A DNA stretch of 53,352 nt from Candidatus Aalborgicola bjergmarkensis (GTDB lineage: Bacteria > Pseudomonadota > Gammaproteobacteria > Burkholderiales > Burkholderiaceae_C). Within the stretch, counting starts at the first letter, position 1. Each line of letters begins with the position of its first letter. The notes beneath the pieces were generated by a model, which saw nothing but the letters and a program-made list of their open reading frames with translations, had not been told where the DNA came from and made no database searches. Of the stretch, positions 7,564 to 16,151 are shown one piece after another. The stretch lies in NCBI GenBank assembly GCA_016708725.1, contig JADJFE010000020.1, positions 1 to 53,352 on the forward strand. Reading direction: 5' to 3'. The position numbers and the translations under genes are program-made.

Positions 7564-8106
7564 GGACAGAGGTTGCGCCAGGCCGTGGGCCGTTGACCTG
7601 GCGCCGTAGTGGCCGAACTTTGCCAATTCGCCAGCCGGATGCACCGCACAGCCATGCTGGCACCGGTGGCCTGCCCTGAATCTGCGCCAACAAGGCGACA
7701 GGCAAGGCCGCCGGTAGGCTGCCGGTGCCAATGGCCACAACGCCGCAGGATCCTGCCCAGGCTGAGGCTGTACCGATGACTGGAGCTGGTGGCGATCATG
7801 ATGCCGCTGGCTAGCCTGGTGCGCTGGCTGTACCTGCCACCGGCCTTGCATGGCCACACTACCCACAAAGCCCACCAGCTGGCCGACAGCCACACCAAAC
7901 ACCCCCGGATTCGGGGAATTAACGCCAACCTGGTGCACTTACGGAGTCGAACTAAATGCCCGTTTCAGGAGCCAAATTGCAACAGGAGGGGGGACACTTT
8001 TCTTTTTGATGGTATTTTTGATGGTATTTATTTTTTGCGTACGAAAAATATCAAGCATTTACATTAACTTACGTGCTTAGTGTGGTTCCGGTCATCCCAA
8101 TCATCT
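7283..8106. other. Gene-poor right end of the element
   Basis: No convincing gene is seen. Contents: a sequence at 7371-7387 whose complement folds as a tRNA T-arm (TCAGG, loop TTCGAGT, CCTGG), followed by CGCCGC but not by an encoded CCA; the second copy of the 55-bp repeat; GC-rich sequence at about 7560-7950 with only low-complexity overlapping ORFs; and an exact 12-bp tandem repeat TTTTTGATGGTA at 8003-8014 and 8015-8026. Base composition drops sharply at 7990-8080 (AT-rich). This is where the boundary between the mobile element and chromosome is most likely, but no matching left end is inside the window. Confidence 0.4.
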
Positions 8107-8143
8107 AAAGGCCGCTAAGGAACACCACCTAGCGGCCTTTTTC
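8107..8143 (+). terminator. Rho-independent terminator
   Basis: An 11-bp perfect stem (AAAGGCCGCTA / TAGCGGCCTTT) encloses a 12-nt loop and runs into a T tract. Because the stem ends in A's on the left and T's on the right it may work in both directions, but the T tract favours the plus strand. It separates the mobile-element end from the chromosomal HDOD gene. Confidence 0.85.
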
Positions 8144-8386
8144 ATTGACAACAAAGGCCACTTTCGCCCGCAGAATGTGTGCAGAAGGCTATCGTTTCAA
8201 TAGCGCATTAAGCATGATAAACCCCACTTTGCAAAAACGGGAGTTTGCGGGGAAGATAGCAGCCTTCGCAGCGTCCATGTGAAGGGCTATCGCACGATCT
8301 GGCTTGCAATTCGGGTTCCGCCCCGAAACCGGGGACGATTCAATGCTGTAATAATGCCCCAATCGGATTTTTTTGGAGGAATCGGT

Positions 8387-9280
8387 ATGCTCAACAAGGT
8401 GCCCAAAGCAGCAAGCCCCACGGACACGGACCGCGAGCTCGATCAAGCCCAGGCATCCGGGCCGCTGCGTGACCTCACCATTCCACCATGCCCTGAACTG
8501 CTGTTGGCTTTGCGCAAGGAAATGCAAAAAGCCGACCCTGATGCGCGCGTCATTGTCTCCATCGCCGGGCGCGATGTTGCCATGTCAGCTTCACTGATCC
8601 GCACGGCCAACAGCCCGTTTTATGCACGATCACGCACTGCGACTTCGGTGGCCGAGGCGCTGGGCGTGCTGGGTATGCGCATGACCGAGAAAATTCTCAC
8701 CACGTTCCTGCTACGCAATTCCATCCGCATCAACTCCCCGGTGCTGGAGCACTTCTGGGACACATCTACCCGGCGTGCCATGGCCATGGCCTACATCTCC
8801 CGCCAAATTTATGGCATGGACGCCGATATGGCTTACACCTGTGGTCTGTTTTACCACGTTGGCATTCCGGTTCTGATGCAGGGGGTGCGTGGATATGCCA
8901 ACACTCTGACCGAAGCACTGGCGCGCCAGGATCGCAGTTTCACAGCCACCGAAAACGCCGCGCATAAAACCGACCACGCGGTCGTTGGCTCTCTGGTGGC
9001 GCGCACCTTTCGCCTTCCCCCGGCGATCTACCAGGCGGTGCGCCTGCACCATGATTTCACCATTCTCAAGGCCGACACCGCATCTTCCGAAGTGCGTACC
9101 CTGGTGGCCATGGCCTTGATTGCCGACCACCTGGTCGCCATGCATGAAGGCGTTGCACACGACAAGGAGTGGGATATTTACGGTGCCGACTGCCTTGCAT
9201 TCCTCAAGGTCAAAAATGCCGAAGTGGAAATTTGGGGCGATGCCCTGCTGCCGCATTTCGAGGCGGTCACACCCGGCTAA
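8387..9280 (+). CDS. HDOD-domain protein
   Basis: From ATG 8387, with GGAGGA 6 bp upstream, the product is 297 aa; an earlier in-frame start at 8279 lacks a ribosome binding site. Residues about 40-260 form an HDOD domain (metal-independent relative of HD hydrolases): LIRTANSPFY, SVAEALGVLGMRMTEK, FWDTSTRRAMAMAYISRQ, CGLFYHVGIPVLM and the late helix AIYQAVRLHHD. HDOD proteins act in signalling, for example with chemotaxis or cyclic-di-GMP systems, usually without proven catalysis. There is no attached output domain. A paralogue of the same class lies about 1.1 kb downstream on the other strand. The gene ends overlapping the YqjK-like gene by 4 bp, tail to tail. Confidence 0.85.
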   Translation: MLNKVPKAASPTDTDRELDQAQASGPLRDLTIPPCPELLLALRKEMQKADPDARVIVSIAGRDVAMSASLIRTANSPFYARSRTATSVAEALGVLGMRMTEKILTTFLLRNSIRINSPVLEHFWDTSTRRAMAMAYISRQIYGMDADMAYTCGLFYHVGIPVLMQGVRGYANTLTEALARQDRSFTATENAAHKTDHAVVGSLVARTFRLPPAIYQAVRLHHDFTILKADTASSEVRTLVAMALIADHLVAMHEGVAHDKEWDIYGADCLAFLKVKNAEVEIWGDALLPHFEAVTPG

Positions 9281-9603
9281 CCCTGGTGGTCCAGCATCCA
9301 GGCGCGTGCGCGTTGCCAATAGCGCCAGATGGAATATCCCCGGTGCAGCGTCCCCACCACGGCGCGGGGGCGCCAGAGTACCAGTGCCGCGACGGTAACT
9401 GCAACCACCATGGGGTGGGCTGCCAGCCACCCTTTAGTCTGTTGCCAGCGCCAGTGGGCATAGTCCATGGCTTGCAATGTGTCGGCAACGGGTGCAATGT
9501 CCAGTACCAGTTGTGCACGCTGCGCCCGGATACGCTCACGCAGGCGCCCGCGCTGGGTATAGAGTTCAATCAGTTGCCTGTCCATGGTGTCCATGGTGCC
9601 CAT
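9277..9603 (-). CDS. YqjK-like small protein
   Basis: About 108 aa with MDRQLIELYTQRGRLRERI at the N-terminus and one hydrophobic segment (PMVVAVTVAALVLW), the plan of YqjK-like proteins that accompany yqjD and yqjE. Three in-frame ATGs (9603, 9594, 9585) in a MGTMDTMDRQ context make the start uncertain; all lie inside the end of the upstream yqjE-like gene, so the genes overlap and are coupled. The role is unknown; in enterobacteria the cluster is stress/stationary-phase associated. Inner-membrane location is inferred from the single segment. Confidence 0.7.
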   Translation of the reverse strand: MGTMDTMDRQLIELYTQRGRLRERIRAQRAQLVLDIAPVADTLQAMDYAHWRWQQTKGWLAAHPMVVAVTVAALVLWRPRAVVGTLHRGYSIWRYWQRARAWMLDHQG

Positions 9604-9988
9604 GGTCTGAAGCAGCTTTGAGTTGGCGCAAATCCTCGCGCAATTCAGCCAGACTGGCAGCAAACAAGGGCTCGGACTGCCCTGTATTGCGCGACATGGC
9701 CCAATAAAAGTACAGCGCCAGCGCCCACAAAACGGCGCTGCTCAATGCAACCACCAGCAAACGCTGTTCCCACCACAGCAAAACCAGTGCAGCTACCGCA
9801 AAAACCACCCCCAGGGCGACACAAAACAGCAAACCATGCAACAAGACGAGTTGGCGCATGGCACTGATGCGCGCGCCCTCCAGCTCGTTACCCAGCAACT
9901 CCAGCCGTGTATGCCCCAAGGCCAGCAGGTTGACCGCCTTGGCCTTGGCAGTGCCAAACGCACCCGATTCACCCAGTGGATGGCCCAT
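9566..9988 (-). CDS. YqjE-like phage-holin-superfamily membrane protein
   Basis: A 140-aa protein from ATG 9988 (MGHPLGESGAF); an in-frame TTG at 10000 is possible. It has an amphipathic N-terminal helix (LALGHTRLELLGNELEGAR), then two hydrophobic segments (LLFCVALGVVFAVAALVLLW and LVVALSSAVLWALALYF), and a charged tail ending in His/Gly repeats (DHGHHGHHG). This matches YqjE (phage_holin_3_6 family). Such proteins are inner-membrane components linked to ribosome tethering by YqjD-type partners; the name holin reflects similarity, not lysis. It sits in the YqjD-E-K order. Confidence 0.78.
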   Translation of the reverse strand: MGHPLGESGAFGTAKAKAVNLLALGHTRLELLGNELEGARISAMRQLVLLHGLLFCVALGVVFAVAALVLLWWEQRLLVVALSSAVLWALALYFYWAMSRNTGQSEPLFAASLAELREDLRQLKAASDHGHHGHHGQATD

Positions 9989-10006
9989 GTGTGGTGTCAA
10001 CCTCAG

Positions 10007-10333
10007 TTAACGTCGGCCAAGAATGAAGCCCAGCAGGAACCCGACGCCCGTCGCAATGCCAATCGCCTGCCATGGCGATTCATGCACATAGGCATCGGTC
10101 GCGCGGGCTGCTGCACGGGATTTATCCACCAGCACGGCTTCTGCGGCAGCCAGCCGGACACGTGCATCCTTGAGATGTTCTTGAATGCGTGCACGCAAGC
10201 TGGCGATTTTTTCGCCAGTCTGGTCTGCCGTGGCCTGAAGCAGGGCTTCTGCGTCGGAAATCGTGGTTTTGATGCCATTGACCAGTAGTTCCTGGGAAGT
10301 CACGGCAGCGGTTGGGACTGGGATATCAGACAT
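10007..10333 (-). CDS. DUF883 (YqjD/ElaB-like) ribosome-associated membrane protein
   Basis: A 108-aa protein starting MSDIPVPTAAV, with GAAAGG ahead of the ATG. It has a long helical region (EALLQATADQTGEKIASLRA, LKDARVRLAAAEAVLVDKSR), the DUF883 signature SPWQAIGIATGVGFLLG and a short arginine end (ILGRR). The C-terminal hydrophobic segment anchors it in the inner membrane. YqjD and ElaB of E. coli bind ribosomes in stationary phase; the same role is expected here. It is first gene of the YqjD-YqjE-YqjK-like set and lies 58 bp from the HDOD stop. Confidence 0.85.
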   Translation of the reverse strand: MSDIPVPTAAVTSQELLVNGIKTTISDAEALLQATADQTGEKIASLRARIQEHLKDARVRLAAAEAVLVDKSRAAARATDAYVHESPWQAIGIATGVGFLLGFILGRR

Positions 10334-10391
10334 GGTGAACCTTTCAAAAAATAGATCAGAACGCAAAGCGTAACATACAGCTACTACGCTA

Positions 10392-11195
10392 CTACAAATC
10401 CACCACGCCAAACTTTTCGGGCGGTGGAAATTGTGCGATCAGAGCCTCGGGGTCCAGGGCCAGGGCAACCACCACTTCAGGTGGGAGTTCATCAATGGCC
10501 TGTGGCCCCAGACTCAGCTTGTCCGTCAGCAAGGCTGCCAGATGTACCACCGCACTCAATGGGTCGAACGGTCGCTCGGCCATCGGATTGCTGGCTTTTT
10601 GCAGGCCAATCACAATGTCATGCGGAAAATTCCAGTGCTTTGCCAGAACGGCGGTAACCTGGCCTTCATCAAAACCCAACAATTGCTGTTCGCGCTGCCA
10701 GCGATCTATGGCTGTATGTGGAGGGGATTCGATCTCCTCCAGCATTTCCGGCGCACGCTGGGCAATGATCATCTCGCCCAGGCGCAGCATCATGCCCACC
10801 AGCCAGGCCTGTTGCGGATCCACCTGCGCCGGGCGCGCCAGCCACTGGGCAAAGGTCGCGCAATCCATGCAAAAACGCCAGAATTCGGTGCGGCTCAAGC
10901 CTGGAATTTCAGGAAAAGCCGTGCGGATGCTGTTGGACAAGGCCAGCGCACGCACCCGCGACATGCCCAGCAGCATGACGGCGTGATCGAGTGACTGCAC
11001 TTGTCGGCTCAAGCCAAAGTGGGCGCTATTGGCCTGGCGCAAAAGTTGTGCGATCAGGGCCGGGTCTTTTTCGATGATGCGCTGAATCTGCCCGGCAGAA
11101 GCGTTATCGTCATTCAGCGTGCGCACCAGTGCACGTGATACCTCCGTCATCACGGGCAATTTGGCAGACTCGAAAAATGCGGATAAGGCGGTCAT
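10392..11195 (-). CDS. HDOD-domain protein
   Basis: A 267-aa HDOD protein from ATG 11195 (MTALSAFFESAKLPVMTEVS). Visible family features are RIIEKDPALIAQLLRQANSA, SLDHAVMLLGMSRVRALALS, a FWRFCMDCATFAQWLA helix and GMMLRLGEMIIA. It is a stand-alone signalling-type domain without output module. No strong Shine-Dalgarno is seen. It lies between polA and the YqjD-E-K set, all on the minus strand, and could be read with them. It is distinct from, not a recent copy of, the other HDOD gene at 8.4 kb; shared substrates or partners are unknown. Confidence 0.83.
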   Translation of the reverse strand: MTALSAFFESAKLPVMTEVSRALVRTLNDDNASAGQIQRIIEKDPALIAQLLRQANSAHFGLSRQVQSLDHAVMLLGMSRVRALALSNSIRTAFPEIPGLSRTEFWRFCMDCATFAQWLARPAQVDPQQAWLVGMMLRLGEMIIAQRAPEMLEEIESPPHTAIDRWQREQQLLGFDEGQVTAVLAKHWNFPHDIVIGLQKASNPMAERPFDPLSAVVHLAALLTDKLSLGPQAIDELPPEVVVALALDPEALIAQFPPPEKFGVVDL

Positions 11196-11295
11196 GTTTG
11201 TTTCAATCCACGCCCCTGACGAGGCGAATTTGGAAGAGGCTACCCCTCCCAAATGAATTCTATCCCGCTGAAGGGGGTGTTTCGAACAACGCTTC

Positions 11296-14049
11296 TCAAT
11301 GTGCCTGATCCCAGTTGGCGCCAAAACCTACTTCGGCCAGGAGTGGCACCAAGAGATCGGCCACTGCGGCCATCAAACGGGGAATTTCAACCCGGACCCA
11401 ATCGACTTCGGCCTGCGGCACCTCAAAGACCAGTTCATCGTGCACCTGCATGATCACCTTGGTCGCGTGCGCACCGGCATCGAGTTCCTGCTGAATCTTG
11501 ACCATGCTGAGTTTGATCAGGTCTGCGGCAGTCCCTTGCATCGGTGCATTGATGGCAGCACGCTCGGCTGCCGCACGGCGTGGGCCGTTGGGCGAGTTGA
11601 TTTCGGGTAAGTAAAGCCTGCGCCCCAGCACGGTTTCCACGTACCCCTGACGTTTGGCTGCCAGACGGGTTTCATCCATGTACTGTTTCACCCCAGGGTA
11701 GCGTTCAAAATAACGCTGGATGTAGTTTTTGGCTGCGGTATTGTCTATCCCCAGGGTACGCGCCAGGCCAAAGGCGCTCATGCCGTAGATCAAGCCAAAA
11801 TTGATGACCTTGGCGTAGCGGCGCTGTTCGGGCAAGACCTGATCGACGGATATGCCAAACACCTCGGCAGCGGTGGCGCGGTGCACGTCAAGCCCGCTGT
11901 GAAAGGCTCTGAGCAATGCCTCGTCGCCACTGAGGTGCGCCATGATGCGCAGCTCGATCTGGCTGTAATCGGCGCTGGCAAGACAATAGCCAGGGGGTGC
12001 GATGAAGGCCTCACGCACCCGGCGGCCCTCGGGCGTGCGGATCGGAATGTTTTGCAAATTGGGGTCGTTGCTGGCCAGGCGCCCCGTGACGGCCACGGCC
12101 TGCGCGTAATGGGTATGCACGCGCCCCGTGCGCGGGTTGGCCAGGAGCGCCAGCTTGTCGGTATACGTGCCCTTGAGTTTGACCAGCCCACGGTGCTCCA
12201 GGAGCTTGGCTGGCAGCGGGTAGTCTTGCGCCAGTTTTTCCAGCACCTCCTCATCGGTACCGGGCGCGCCGGTGCTGGTTTTCTTGATGACTGGCAGACC
12301 CAGTTTGGTGAACAGGATTTCACCGATCTGCTTGGGGCTGCTCAGGTTGAACGGTTGCCCGGCAAGGGCGTGCGCCTCGCCTTCGAGCTGAAGGATGCGC
12401 TGGCCCAGGGTGTGGCTTTGGCTGGCCAGCGTGGCGGCATCAATCAGCACGCCATGGCGCTCGATCCGGTAGAGCGCTTCGCTGCTGGCAATCTCCAACT
12501 CATAGATACCGCGCAGCTTGCTGTCGGCTTGCAGGCGCGGCCACAGCACCTGGTGCACGTGTAATGTCATGTCCGCATCTTCGCAGGCATAGTGCGCAGC
12601 GCGGCTGACCTCGACCTGGTTGAAGGTGATCTGGCGCACGCCCTTGCCACACAGGTCTTCAAAGCTCAAGCCCTTGCGCCCGAGGTGGCGCTCGGCCAGA
12701 CTCTCCAGCGAATGCGGTTTATGCACTTCGAGCACATAGCTTTGCAGCATCGTGTCATGCGCATAACCCCGTACTTCAATGCCATGGTTGGCAAAGACAT
12801 GGCGGTCAAATTTGACATGCTGGCCCAGTTTGGGTTTGTCCACGTTTTCCAGCCAGGGCTTGAGCCGCGCCAATACCGCAGCGCGCGGCAATTGGTCCGG
12901 GGCGCCTGCGTAGTCATGGCCTAGCGGGATGTAGGCCGCAGCGCCCACGTGTACGCTGAGGCTGATACCCACGATTGCAGCGCGCATGGCATCCAGCGCA
13001 TCGGTTTCGGTATCGAGTGCCACCAGCTCCGCGCTTTCAATCCGTGCCAGCCAGTTATCAAACGCATCCCAGTCCAGGATGGTGTCGTAAGCCAGGGCGG
13101 CGGGGGTCATGTCCGGTACATCTACGGTATCCGTGGCGGGTAGTAGTGCAGCATCCTCTGGTTTCAGTGTCTCCAGCGTCCTGGTCAGGCTTTTGAAACC
13201 GAATTTTGTATAAAAATCGCGTAAACCCGCCGTATCCTGTGCGGACGCAGCTATTGAATGAATAGCAGGAAAACCCTCCATCCAATCCGATAAATCGCAA
13301 TCTGTCTTGACGGTCAACAAGCGCCGCCCCAGTGGCAGCCAGTCCAGCGCCTGGCGCAGGTTAGCACCGGCTGCGCCTTTGATGGTATCGGCCTGTGCCA
13401 CCAGCGCATCCAGGGAGCCGTATTCCTGCAACCACTTGGCTGCTGTCTTGGGGCCTACTTTCTCCACCCCCGGCACGTTGTCCACGCTGTCGCCCACCAG
13501 GGTTTGGTAGTCCACCATCAAGGCAGGTGGAACACCGAACTCGGCCAAAACCCCTGCTTCATCGCGACGGCGGCCACTCATGGTGTCGATGATGGTGATG
13601 TGCGCATTGACCAGCTGCGCCAGGTCCTTGTCGCCGCTGCTCACGATCACGTCCACTCCTTGCGCTACGGCCAGGGTGGCCAGTGTGCCGATCACATCGT
13701 CCGCCTCGACGCCTGGCACGCTCAGAACCTTCCAGCCCATCAGATCCACTACCGTCTGAATCGGCGCGATCTGGCTACGCAGGTCGTCAGGCATGGGCGG
13801 ACGCTGCGCCTTGTAGGCAGGGTACAGTTCCTCTCGAAAGGTGGGCCCTTTGGCATCGAACACGCAGGCGGCGTAATCGCAGGGCACGTCCTTGCGCAGG
13901 CTTTGCAACATATTGACCATGCCGCGAATAGCCCCCGTGGGCTGGCTGGCGGGGTCCCCTGGCACCACACGCAAATCCGGCATGGCATGAAAAGCGCGGT
14001 ACAGGTAACTTGAGCCATCCACCAGCAGCAGTGTTTTTTTATCAGTCAT
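11296..14049 (-). CDS. polA: DNA polymerase I
   Basis: A 917-aa full-length Pol I beginning MTDKKTLLLVDGSSYLYRAF; an ATG 9 bp upstream is also possible, but MTDKK is the usual start. The N-terminal 5'-3' exonuclease (residues about 1-290) has the SSGDKDLAQLV region and the helix-hairpin-helix VPGVEKVGPKTAAKWL. The 3'-5' exonuclease keeps the DTETDAL acidic pair, so proofreading should be active. The polymerase domain has motif A LASADYSQIELR, motif B RRYAKVINFGLIYGMS and motif C VHDELVFEV. It works in Okazaki fragment maturation and repair in the cytoplasm. Nothing is broken or unusual. Confidence 0.97.
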   Translation of the reverse strand: MTDKKTLLLVDGSSYLYRAFHAMPDLRVVPGDPASQPTGAIRGMVNMLQSLRKDVPCDYAACVFDAKGPTFREELYPAYKAQRPPMPDDLRSQIAPIQTVVDLMGWKVLSVPGVEADDVIGTLATLAVAQGVDVIVSSGDKDLAQLVNAHITIIDTMSGRRRDEAGVLAEFGVPPALMVDYQTLVGDSVDNVPGVEKVGPKTAAKWLQEYGSLDALVAQADTIKGAAGANLRQALDWLPLGRRLLTVKTDCDLSDWMEGFPAIHSIAASAQDTAGLRDFYTKFGFKSLTRTLETLKPEDAALLPATDTVDVPDMTPAALAYDTILDWDAFDNWLARIESAELVALDTETDALDAMRAAIVGISLSVHVGAAAYIPLGHDYAGAPDQLPRAAVLARLKPWLENVDKPKLGQHVKFDRHVFANHGIEVRGYAHDTMLQSYVLEVHKPHSLESLAERHLGRKGLSFEDLCGKGVRQITFNQVEVSRAAHYACEDADMTLHVHQVLWPRLQADSKLRGIYELEIASSEALYRIERHGVLIDAATLASQSHTLGQRILQLEGEAHALAGQPFNLSSPKQIGEILFTKLGLPVIKKTSTGAPGTDEEVLEKLAQDYPLPAKLLEHRGLVKLKGTYTDKLALLANPRTGRVHTHYAQAVAVTGRLASNDPNLQNIPIRTPEGRRVREAFIAPPGYCLASADYSQIELRIMAHLSGDEALLRAFHSGLDVHRATAAEVFGISVDQVLPEQRRYAKVINFGLIYGMSAFGLARTLGIDNTAAKNYIQRYFERYPGVKQYMDETRLAAKRQGYVETVLGRRLYLPEINSPNGPRRAAAERAAINAPMQGTAADLIKLSMVKIQQELDAGAHATKVIMQVHDELVFEVPQAEVDWVRVEIPRLMAAVADLLVPLLAEVGFGANWDQAH

Positions 14050-14090
14050 AAAGCGCATTGTGCCCGCCAATTCGTCGTCAAGGCTTTATT

Positions 14091-14108
14091 CGGGGATTAG
14101 AATCCCCG
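14091..14108. promoter_or_regulatory. Perfect palindrome in polA-mcp intergenic region
   Basis: CGGGGATT and AATCCCCG flank a 2-bp centre. The site lies between the divergently transcribed polA and chemoreceptor genes, 42 bp from the polA start and 47 bp from the chemoreceptor start. Symmetry and position fit an operator for one or both promoters, or a short hairpin; an AT-rich stretch TCTAAATAATTATT follows. No known regulator consensus was recognised. Confidence 0.35.
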
Positions 14109-14154
14109 CTCTAAATAATTATTTCGCCACTTCTGAGGATTCAAGGTATCACCC

Positions 14155-15627
14155 ATGAAAACGACCAGCATCAAATTTCGGATTTATGTCTTGTTCGTGG
14201 TGATCATCTCGGGTTTGTTGTCCATCTTTGGAGCCATTAGCTACAACAAGACAAAAACCGGTCTGGAAGCCTCCATGAACAACCAGCTCGACGCAGCCTT
14301 GGTGCGGCTGTCCGCAGGGCTACCCAATTCGCTGTGGAACTACGACAAACAACAGCTCGATCAAAACATGGAATCGGAAATGGCTGCGACTTTCATTGTC
14401 GGCATTTCGATCTCCAACGGCGAAAAAGTACTGGCATCTGCCGCCCGAAGTGCCGACGGCAAGATTATTCGGGATGCCAGTAGCCCGAAGTCCGATAACA
14501 CGCGAACTGCAGACCTGATCTACAAGGATGGTGCCAAGTCCAATCCGGTTGGCAAGGTCACGGTGTTTGTCTCCAGCAACGAAATCAAAAGTATCTTGCA
14601 GTCCGAAATGACGGGTACCGTTGTGGAAATTTTGCTACTCAATGTCATCATCATTTTGGTACTGTCGCGTGTACTCAACTCGGTGGTGCTGGAGCCACTG
14701 GAGGAGATTGGTAACGCGCTGCACGATATTGCCGTCGGCGATGCAGACCTGACCAAACGCCTGCCACGCGCATCCAGCGACGAGTTCAATGAAGTGGTGG
14801 ACGGATTCAATACATTTGTGGAACGACTGGAAACCATCATCGGGAAAGTCAGCTCCGGAATTTCCACCATTACCCACGCATCCGCAGAAATTGCCAGCGG
14901 TAACCAGGACTTGTCATCCCGCACCGAGACGCAAGCCAGTGCATTGCAACAGACCGCATCGTCGATGGAAGAGATGACCAGCACCGTCAAGCAAAACGCT
15001 GAAAGCGCCCAACTGGCCAACCGCATGGTTGCCACTGCCAACGAGGTTGCATCCAAGGGCGGGACGGTGGTAGCCGAGGTTATCAAGACCATGGGTTCCA
15101 TCAACCAGTCGTCCAACAAGATTGTGGACATCATCAGTGTGATTGATGGTATTGCGTTTCAAACCAACATCCTGGCGCTCAACGCGGCGGTCGAAGCCGC
15201 ACGCGCCGGGGAACAGGGACGCGGTTTTGCCGTGGTGGCCAGTGAAGTACGCAGCCTGGCTGGTCGTTCGGCTGCGGCAGCCAAGGAGATCAAAACCCTG
15301 ATTGACGACTCCGTTTCCAATGTGAACATCGGAACCAGACTGGTGGACCAGGCAGGCACCACCATGACGGAAATTGTGGAGAGTGTGAGCAAGGTGAGCA
15401 ATATCATGGCGGAAATCATGGCCGCCAGTTCCGAGCAGACATTGGGTATTGAACAGATCAACCAGGCCGTCGCGCAAATGGACAACAGCACGCAACAAAA
15501 CGCTGCCCTGGTGGAGCAAGCTGCTGCAGCCGCCAGCTCCATGCAAAGCCAGGCCGCAGACCTGGTCGATGCTGTCAGTGTGTTCATATTGAGCGATAAC
15601 AAGCCCCACATGCTGGCGCTGCGCTAA
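14155..15627 (+). CDS. Methyl-accepting chemotaxis protein
   Basis: A 490-aa chemoreceptor. A first membrane segment (residues about 10-30, IYVLFVVIISGLLSIFGAI) and a second near 158-177 (VVEILLLNVIIILVLSRVL) bracket a periplasmic ligand domain of about 125 residues. A HAMP linker with VGDADLTKRL follows, then the signalling domain with the conserved hairpin tip FQTNILALNAAVEAARAGEQ and methylation helices (DLSSRTETQASALQQTASSM). It clusters with CheA/CheW at the pole in the family. There is no C-terminal NWETF-like pentapeptide, so CheR tethering is unlikely. The ligand is unknown. It supports flagellar motility. Confidence 0.93.
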   Translation: MKTTSIKFRIYVLFVVIISGLLSIFGAISYNKTKTGLEASMNNQLDAALVRLSAGLPNSLWNYDKQQLDQNMESEMAATFIVGISISNGEKVLASAARSADGKIIRDASSPKSDNTRTADLIYKDGAKSNPVGKVTVFVSSNEIKSILQSEMTGTVVEILLLNVIIILVLSRVLNSVVLEPLEEIGNALHDIAVGDADLTKRLPRASSDEFNEVVDGFNTFVERLETIIGKVSSGISTITHASAEIASGNQDLSSRTETQASALQQTASSMEEMTSTVKQNAESAQLANRMVATANEVASKGGTVVAEVIKTMGSINQSSNKIVDIISVIDGIAFQTNILALNAAVEAARAGEQGRGFAVVASEVRSLAGRSAAAAKEIKTLIDDSVSNVNIGTRLVDQAGTTMTEIVESVSKVSNIMAEIMAASSEQTLGIEQINQAVAQMDNSTQQNAALVEQAAAAASSMQSQAADLVDAVSVFILSDNKPHMLALR

Positions 15628-15645
15628 ACACATCAATCCAGAAAT

Positions 15646-15690
15646 GATAGCTGTACACGCACATTCCATAAGGCTTTCAGCCTTGTTTGT
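15646..15690. repeat. Comamonadaceae-type palindromic repeat / terminator
   Basis: GATAGC followed by CACGCACATTCCATAAGG and a hairpin AAGGCT-TTC-AGCCTT with T-rich flank. It lies between the convergent chemoreceptor and thioredoxin genes, so it may act as a two-way terminator. The same unit, with divergence, recurs near 28273, 37048, 37928, 49141 and 50924. Confidence 0.6.
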
Positions 15691-16081
15691 CCTTATTTCC
15701 CAGACTTTTCACGTGTTGCCACAGCCGTTGCGCCAGCGCGTCAATCTCCGGCATGGGGGATTGAACGGACTGCTCGGGCTGCTGCGCAAATGTTTGCACC
15801 AGGCGCTGCAACGTGTGCACGTGGGGTGTGACGGTGCCAAAGAAGAGCACGTTTTCGGGCGAGGCCACGAGCAGCGTGGGGAAGTCATCTATCGCGACAG
15901 GCTCGACCAGATCGGCCTCGTCTTCAACATCCATCCATACAAAATGCAGTGCAGGAAACTGCGCGCTCAACTGCATGAACACATCCTGGTACTGGCGGCA
16001 GGTACCGCACCAATCGGCACACAAACACGCCACCAGCAAAGGGGGCACTGGGGTGTCGGGGAAAGATTGTGGAATTTTCAT
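15677..16081 (-). CDS. Thioredoxin-fold protein
   Basis: A 134-aa cytoplasmic protein with no signal peptide. The redox motif WCGTC (residues 24-28) replaces the usual WCGPC of thioredoxin 1, and a cis-proline motif DDFPTLLV follows. The strand LHFVWMDVEDEADLVEP and the segment VTPHVHTLQRLVQTF complete the fold; the last 30 residues are an extra helical tail. It likely reduces disulphides or supports a specific partner. It is divergent from the pyruvate oxidoreductase operon across a 70-bp gap, so shared control with that oxygen-sensitive enzyme is possible but not shown. Confidence 0.85.
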   Translation of the reverse strand: MKIPQSFPDTPVPPLLVACLCADWCGTCRQYQDVFMQLSAQFPALHFVWMDVEDEADLVEPVAIDDFPTLLVASPENVLFFGTVTPHVHTLQRLVQTFAQQPEQSVQSPMPEIDALAQRLWQHVKSLGNKDKQG

Positions 16082-16151
16082 ACCGCAATGATGGCAGAAT
16101 AAGAATCCAGATCAACAAAAGACAAACGAAAAACCAACGAAAGGTAACGGC

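Noticed and set aside
7520..7950. Overlapping minus-strand ORFs of 120-150 codons
   Set aside because: Composition is low-complexity, no family resemblance, no ribosome sites; likely chance in GC-rich sequence.
7938..7965. Second tRNA-like sequence (complement contains TTCGACTCC and CACCA)
   Set aside because: The stem does not pair (TTTAG against CCGTA), so it is not a T-arm.
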